Source of the DNA: Verrucomicrobiales bacterium
Lineage (GTDB): Bacteria; Verrucomicrobiota; Verrucomicrobiia; Verrucomicrobiales; Akkermansiaceae
Direction: 5' to 3'
DNA: 14,673 bases
NCBI GenBank assembly: GCA_002729295.1
Contig: PBTU01000003.1
Coordinates: forward strand, 6,389-21,061
A program made the position numbers and the translations under genes. Below, piece after piece: positions 11,443 to 14,673 of this stretch. The notes below the pieces were generated by a model. That model was not told the origin of the DNA, did no database searches, and worked only from the letters and a program-made list of their open reading frames with translations. Each line of letters starts with the position of its first letter. The first letter of the stretch is position 1.

Positions 11443-11461
11443 AGATGTTGTAGAATGACAA
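11433..11461 (-). promoter_or_regulatory. Sigma-70 promoter of the RHH gene
   Basis: TTGTCA (11461-11456), 17 bases, TATATT (11438-11433) on the minus strand. Each hexamer differs from consensus at one position, and the promoter follows directly after the PolA terminator. Confidence 0.7.
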
Positions 11462-11462
11462 G

Positions 11463-11491
11463 AAAAAAGGCTCTGAGCAGAGCCCAGAGCC
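11463..11491 (-). terminator. Intrinsic terminator after PolA
   Basis: A perfect 7-bp stem (GGCTCTG/CAGAGCC) with a 9-base loop is followed on the minus strand by TTTTTT. It starts 28 bases after the PolA stop. Confidence 0.85.
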
Positions 11492-11518
11492 AGTTTAAGG
11501 GAGGAAAACCATGAAAAA

Positions 11519-13411
11519 CTACGTCGCTTCGCCCCAGCTTGGGCCGATCTCAACATCGCATTTGCTTGGCACCTCTAACGGTACAGCATTTTCCATGATC
11601 GTGGCAATAGATTCTGCATCTTCACGATTTTTCACAGACATGGCGATTTCATCGTGAATTTGGATCATTGGCACCCGTCCGGATTCATAAATATTCACCA
11701 TTGCCTGCTTTGTCATGTCCGCGGCGGACGCTTGGATCAGCCGGTTAAGAGCTTTGTAGGTGTATGCCCGCTTTAACCGGGTGGTTGGCCCGTACTCATC
11801 TACAGCTTCTTTGTATGGCAGGGCCTTGTTCATGGCGAATGTATCGGGCTCCCACAGATCAAACCGGCACTTACGGCCTAATATAGAGCGTATGGACCCG
11901 CTGGATGCCCGGTCATTGAGTCGGTTCATCACGCCAGTCATCAGACCTTTCACAAAGGGCACCCGCTCATGGTACTGGCTGACCAGACCTTTGGCCTCGT
12001 CCACGTCAATATCTAGCTGGTCAGATAGCTTGTTCACGCCCATGCCGTACATCATGCCCAGATTGATTGTCTTGGCCTGTTTGCGCGGTATGTCGGCCAT
12101 TTCTGCAACCATTGTATGGAAGTCCATGTCCGGGTTGTTGCGGTAGCCGTCAACAAACTCCTCAACACCGCGCATGTGTGTGCCCCGGGACCGGCCAACT
12201 ACATAGGAGTAATGCACCAAAATCCGTGGTTCCTGTTGCGAGAAGTCTATTGCGGCCCACTGCTCGCCCTCTTCTGGTAGAAACAGGCTGCGGATCATGG
12301 GGCCTAGCTCTGGGTCGCGGGCCGGGATTTGCTGTAGGTTGGGGTTGGACATGGATATTCGGCCCGATACGGTGCCGCCGTCATCCGATCTGATCTGGTT
12401 GATATGCCCGTGGATGCGCCCGTCTGCATGGCAGTGCTTCATAATTGTGTTGATGAAGGTGCCGCTAGTCTTGTTCAGGTTGCGGGCGCGGACAATAAGT
12501 TGTGCAAGTTCGTGCGGGTGGTCTGTCAGAAACGATTTAGTAAATGACGGTGAGTTTTTTTCTGTGCGCGGGTAGGGGATGCTGAGTTTGTCAAAGGCTT
12601 TTGCTATGGATGCAGCAGCCCAGAGCTCTACGTCCTGTCCTGCCACGCGCTTTATCTGCGCCAAGGTTTCTTTCTCGCGCTTGACCAACTGGTTGCGTGT
12701 GCGCTCTACGCGGTCTTGGTCTACCCGCACCCCTTTCCATGTCATGTCTATCAGGCAGGGTAGGAGCTTGAGCTCCAGATCAGCTATCGGCCAGAGCTCT
12801 TCTTTTGTTAGTTGAGCCGACAGGTACCCCCAAAGCTCTAGCGTTAGTTCCGCGTCGGCTTGTGCATATGGCCCGACATACATAGCAGGCATCTTCCACA
12901 TCTCTGCTTTGGGGTCGAGGCCAAACTCGCGGGCAGCTTCTTGTAGTGTTTTCTCCTGTTTTACCTTCTTGAGCAGATCGTAAGACAGGGCGTTGAGGCT
13001 GTAGCTGAACCGGTTCTCATCTAGCAGGGCAGCTACCAGCATCGTGTCGATGATGCGCCCGTTGATGGTAAAGCCCATGCGCCGTATCCACCCCGCATCG
13101 TACTGTGCGTTGTGCATGATCTTGTCGGCGGGGGACTCAAACACTTTCTTGAGCCACTTGCTGACGATGCGCTCATCAAGGTTGCCGCCATGCTCATGGC
13201 GAGTAGGTATGTAACCGGACCAGCCGTCCACGGCTATGGCGTAGCCGACTACCTCGCCGTCACCTGTGGGCCAGCCGGGGCCTTTGCTTTTGATATGAGG
13301 GTCGCGTGTTTCTACGTCTATGGCAATCTTTGGCGCACTAAAGATGTCCGGTAGCTCTGCCGGGGGCACCCACTCACTTTTTGGGGCGAACATCGCCATC
13401 TGTAAGGCCAT
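11519..13411 (-). CDS. polA: DNA polymerase family A with 3'-5' exonuclease domain
   Basis: This is the replicative phage polymerase, 630 residues, with no 5'-3' exonuclease domain. The proofreading domain has Asp32 and Glu34 (IDVETRD), Asp105 (NAQYDAGWI) and Tyr182-xxx-Asp186 (YAQAD), the DEDDy set. The polymerase domain has motif A DFSQQEPRI (389-397), motif B RKQAKTINLGMMYG (443-456) and motif C IHDE (585-588). The position equal to Phe762 of E. coli Pol I is Leu451. AGGAGGAGAAGG precedes the ATG at 13411, which lies inside the end of the DUF6378-like gene (38-bp overlap). A terminator follows. It acts with the helicase encoded just upstream. Confidence 0.96.
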   Translation of the reverse strand: MALQMAMFAPKSEWVPPAELPDIFSAPKIAIDVETRDPHIKSKGPGWPTGDGEVVGYAIAVDGWSGYIPTRHEHGGNLDERIVSKWLKKVFESPADKIMHNAQYDAGWIRRMGFTINGRIIDTMLVAALLDENRFSYSLNALSYDLLKKVKQEKTLQEAAREFGLDPKAEMWKMPAMYVGPYAQADAELTLELWGYLSAQLTKEELWPIADLELKLLPCLIDMTWKGVRVDQDRVERTRNQLVKREKETLAQIKRVAGQDVELWAAASIAKAFDKLSIPYPRTEKNSPSFTKSFLTDHPHELAQLIVRARNLNKTSGTFINTIMKHCHADGRIHGHINQIRSDDGGTVSGRISMSNPNLQQIPARDPELGPMIRSLFLPEEGEQWAAIDFSQQEPRILVHYSYVVGRSRGTHMRGVEEFVDGYRNNPDMDFHTMVAEMADIPRKQAKTINLGMMYGMGVNKLSDQLDIDVDEAKGLVSQYHERVPFVKGLMTGVMNRLNDRASSGSIRSILGRKCRFDLWEPDTFAMNKALPYKEAVDEYGPTTRLKRAYTYKALNRLIQASAADMTKQAMVNIYESGRVPMIQIHDEIAMSVKNREDAESIATIMENAVPLEVPSKCDVEIGPSWGEAT

Positions 13412-13664
13412 TGCCTTCTCCTCCTAGTGCGCCGTAGCCGCAGATATCTACCCAGCTGTCTTGGTGGTCTGGCGTTACTATAAGCCTCGCCAGCTTCACC
13501 GCAACCATACATTGGTATACTTGTGAGACACTTACGTCGGTGTCGAGCAGCACAGACCACATCTTGGCTATGCGCTCGTGGTTCTCGTAGGCATCGCCGT
13601 AGTCTTGGGCTCGTGGGCCGTTGACTAAGCTCTCTGCCTTCTCAAGTATCTCTTTGCGGTTCAT
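13374..13664 (-). CDS. DUF6378-like phage protein, 96 residues
   Basis: The sequence follows the pattern I know for DUF6378: LVNGPRAQDYGDAYENHERIA (13-33), then VAVKLARL (54-61), then P-DHQDSWVDICGYGALGGEG near 65-83. This conserved small phage domain has no established function and is often found near replication or nucleotide genes. AAGGA lies about 11 bases before the ATG, which overlaps the zinc-ribbon stop as ATGA. Its 3' end overlaps PolA by 38 bp, so it is translated together with the polymerase. Confidence 0.8.
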   Translation of the reverse strand: MNRKEILEKAESLVNGPRAQDYGDAYENHERIAKMWSVLLDTDVSVSQVYQCMVAVKLARLIVTPDHQDSWVDICGYGALGGEGNGLTDGDVRPKK

Positions 13665-13792
13665 TGCGTCTTTTCCTTCGGGCTAACATGTCGTCTACAT
13701 TTTTGGCACTCGTCTTTTGCATATCGGACGTTCCAGCATTTCCAGACGTTTCCGCAAATACACTCATATGTAAAATGAAAGGATTGGCTCAT
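13661..13792 (-). CDS. Tiny zinc-ribbon protein, 43 residues
   Basis: This small gene is linked by ATGA overlaps at both ends, to the helicase stop and the DUF6378-like start, which strongly supports it. The product has CxC (Cys11, Cys13), Cys19 and a CxxC knuckle (Cys29, Cys32), enough for one zinc ribbon, with a basic C-terminus (RRHVSPKEK). A nucleic-acid-binding accessory to replication is an inference from its place between helicase and polymerase. Confidence 0.7.
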   Translation of the reverse strand: MSQSFHFTYECICGNVWKCWNVRYAKDECQKCRRHVSPKEKTQ

Positions 13793-14673
13793 ATCGAATA
13801 ACTCCTATCAACATTCTCTGGCTCGACCAGATAGAGGTTCTGCTTGGTGCGGGTCACCCCGACATAGAACACCCGGTGCAAATCGTCAGGCGCTTGCTCT
13901 GCTGCTTTCTGTGCGGCGGGAGACAGGTCGGTGTACAGCACCACGTTGTCGGCCTCACCGCCCTTAGACCCGTGGATCGTGGACAGTGTAATTCGAGGCA
14001 CTGCATTAAACTTTTCTCCCCGTCGCAAAAGTGCCGTGATGTATGCACGGTCAGTGCTGGGCAGCTTGTCCATTGCCTCGTGCCAGATGCAGTTACGAAT
14101 GTATTCCATGCGAGGGGTGCCCACGATGTGGACAAATTTAATAAGGCCGTGATGCGCGATCAGTTCATCCAACGACACAGTCTCATCATCGTCTAGGCCG
14201 GGTAGTTTTTTAAATCCGCGCTTGATTCTGTCACCGACGGACATATAACTGTAGATGGTTCGTGCAGCCTTGCCGGTAATCCTTTGACCTTTTCTCATTT
14301 GTTCCCAACCATTGACCGCTTCGCTCAGATTTTCTGAGATAGATCGTTTCCCGCGGTGGTTGAACAGGAAGCCTCGGCTTTTGAGATCTTGGGCAGTATT
14401 TGCCAAGAAGTAACCGGCTTGTGCTAGCACGAGCCACGAACCCCCAGAAAAGTCTAGGTAGTCTGTTGCCGGTATGCGCTGTACGCTGCCGGGGTCTTGG
14501 CGAGGCATGTAGGTCTTCGGGACGCGGCGGTGGATGCGTTTTGCTATGCGCTGCGCCATAGGGTGTACAGATGCTGGCACACGGTAGGACTGCTCTAGAC
14601 CCACATAGCCGCCATTGAGCCCAATAAAGTGCTCTACATCTGCACCCGCCCACCGGTAGATGGCTTGGTCGTC
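13789..14673 (-). CDS. UvrD/Rep-like superfamily 1 helicase, N-terminus outside window
   Basis: The frame is open to the right edge, giving the last 294 residues. The first visible residues, DDQAIYRWAGA, are the end of SF1 motif II plus motif III. LEQSYRVP (26-33) is motif IV, ITLSTIHGSKGGEADNVVL (228-246) is motif V and VFYVGVTRTKQNLYLV (268-283) is motif VI with its arginine finger. Walker A must lie beyond the window. The protein ends soon after motif VI, so it lacks the long C-terminal tail of cellular UvrD. It likely unwinds DNA for the PolA encoded two genes later. The ATGA overlap with the zinc ribbon shows one operon. Confidence 0.9.
   Translation of the reverse strand, partial: DDQAIYRWAGADVEHFIGLNGGYVGLEQSYRVPASVHPMAQRIAKRIHRRVPKTYMPRQDPGSVQRIPATDYLDFSGGSWLVLAQAGYFLANTAQDLKSRGFLFNHRGKRSISENLSEAVNGWEQMRKGQRITGKAARTIYSYMSVGDRIKRGFKKLPGLDDDETVSLDELIAHHGLIKFVHIVGTPRMEYIRNCIWHEAMDKLPSTDRAYITALLRRGEKFNAVPRITLSTIHGSKGGEADNVVLYTDLSPAAQKAAEQAPDDLHRVFYVGVTRTKQNLYLVEPENVDRSYSI

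Noticed and set aside
11398..11556. N-terminal extension of the ribbon-helix-helix gene
   Set aside because: It would run back through the PolA terminator, the gene's own promoter and its operator; the ATG at 11397 gives the complete RHH fold.
1..14673. tRNA genes
   Set aside because: Reading the intergenic regions on both strands, I found no cloverleaf with a TTCGA-type arm and acceptor stem; I could not run a dedicated search.

Overview
The window reads as part of a tailed double-stranded DNA phage (Caudoviricetes) of a proteobacterium-like host. The evidence is a large terminase subunit, a small-terminase-like protein, a family A DNA polymerase with its own proofreading domain, a UvrD-type helicase, a SleB-type endolysin, a GIY-YIG homing endonuclease and many tiny overlapping genes. 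All 25 genes I can support lie on the minus strand, so the biological reading order is from high to low coordinates. Promoters look like ordinary sigma-70 promoters and no phage RNA polymerase is visible. Host identity cannot be fixed from the sequence.

Layout in transcription order. (1) 14673-11519, replication: the C-terminal part of a UvrD-like helicase, a 43-residue zinc ribbon, a DUF6378-like protein and PolA, all overlapping, ended by a terminator. (2) 11461-11245: a 50-residue ribbon-helix-helix repressor candidate behind a good promoter that carries a perfect 10-bp inverted repeat. (3) 11209-10040: an AT-hook protein, SleB-type endolysin, DnaJ-type zinc-finger protein and zinc ribbon, closed by a perfect terminator. 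(4) 10034-8948: a GIY-YIG homing endonuclease with four C-terminal repeats, bracketed by near-identical 27-bp direct repeats that are also promoters. (5) 8974-7948: four overlapping small genes of unknown function. (6) 7929-7400: one unknown gene with its own promoter-like element and a UUCG-loop terminator. (7) 7397-7111: an AT-rich control region with nine GTAAC/GTTAC words. (8) 7110-5751: a TerS-like protein, a PD-(D/E)XK nuclease overlapping it by 134 bp, and two tiny genes. (9) 5747-2662: a DUF7227-like Cys-rich protein, a DUF932-like protein and two hypothetical genes, in three terminator-bounded cassettes. (10) 2719-2149: a gene-free control region with a GC-rich part and, next to TerL, a cluster of palindromes that includes a perfect chromosomal-type parS. 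(11) 2148-1: TerL and a truncated unknown protein.

The genome is built of short cassettes, most with their own promoter-like element and intrinsic terminator. A shared word, TGGGATA(A/G) on the minus strand, sits upstream of six of them, which suggests a co-regulated regulon. The most notable points are the perfect parS with no visible ParB gene, the DUF7227-like protein whose conserved blocks appear in a shuffled order, the shared TGGGATA element, the duplicated promoter flanking the homing endonuclease, and the GTAAC repeat cluster.
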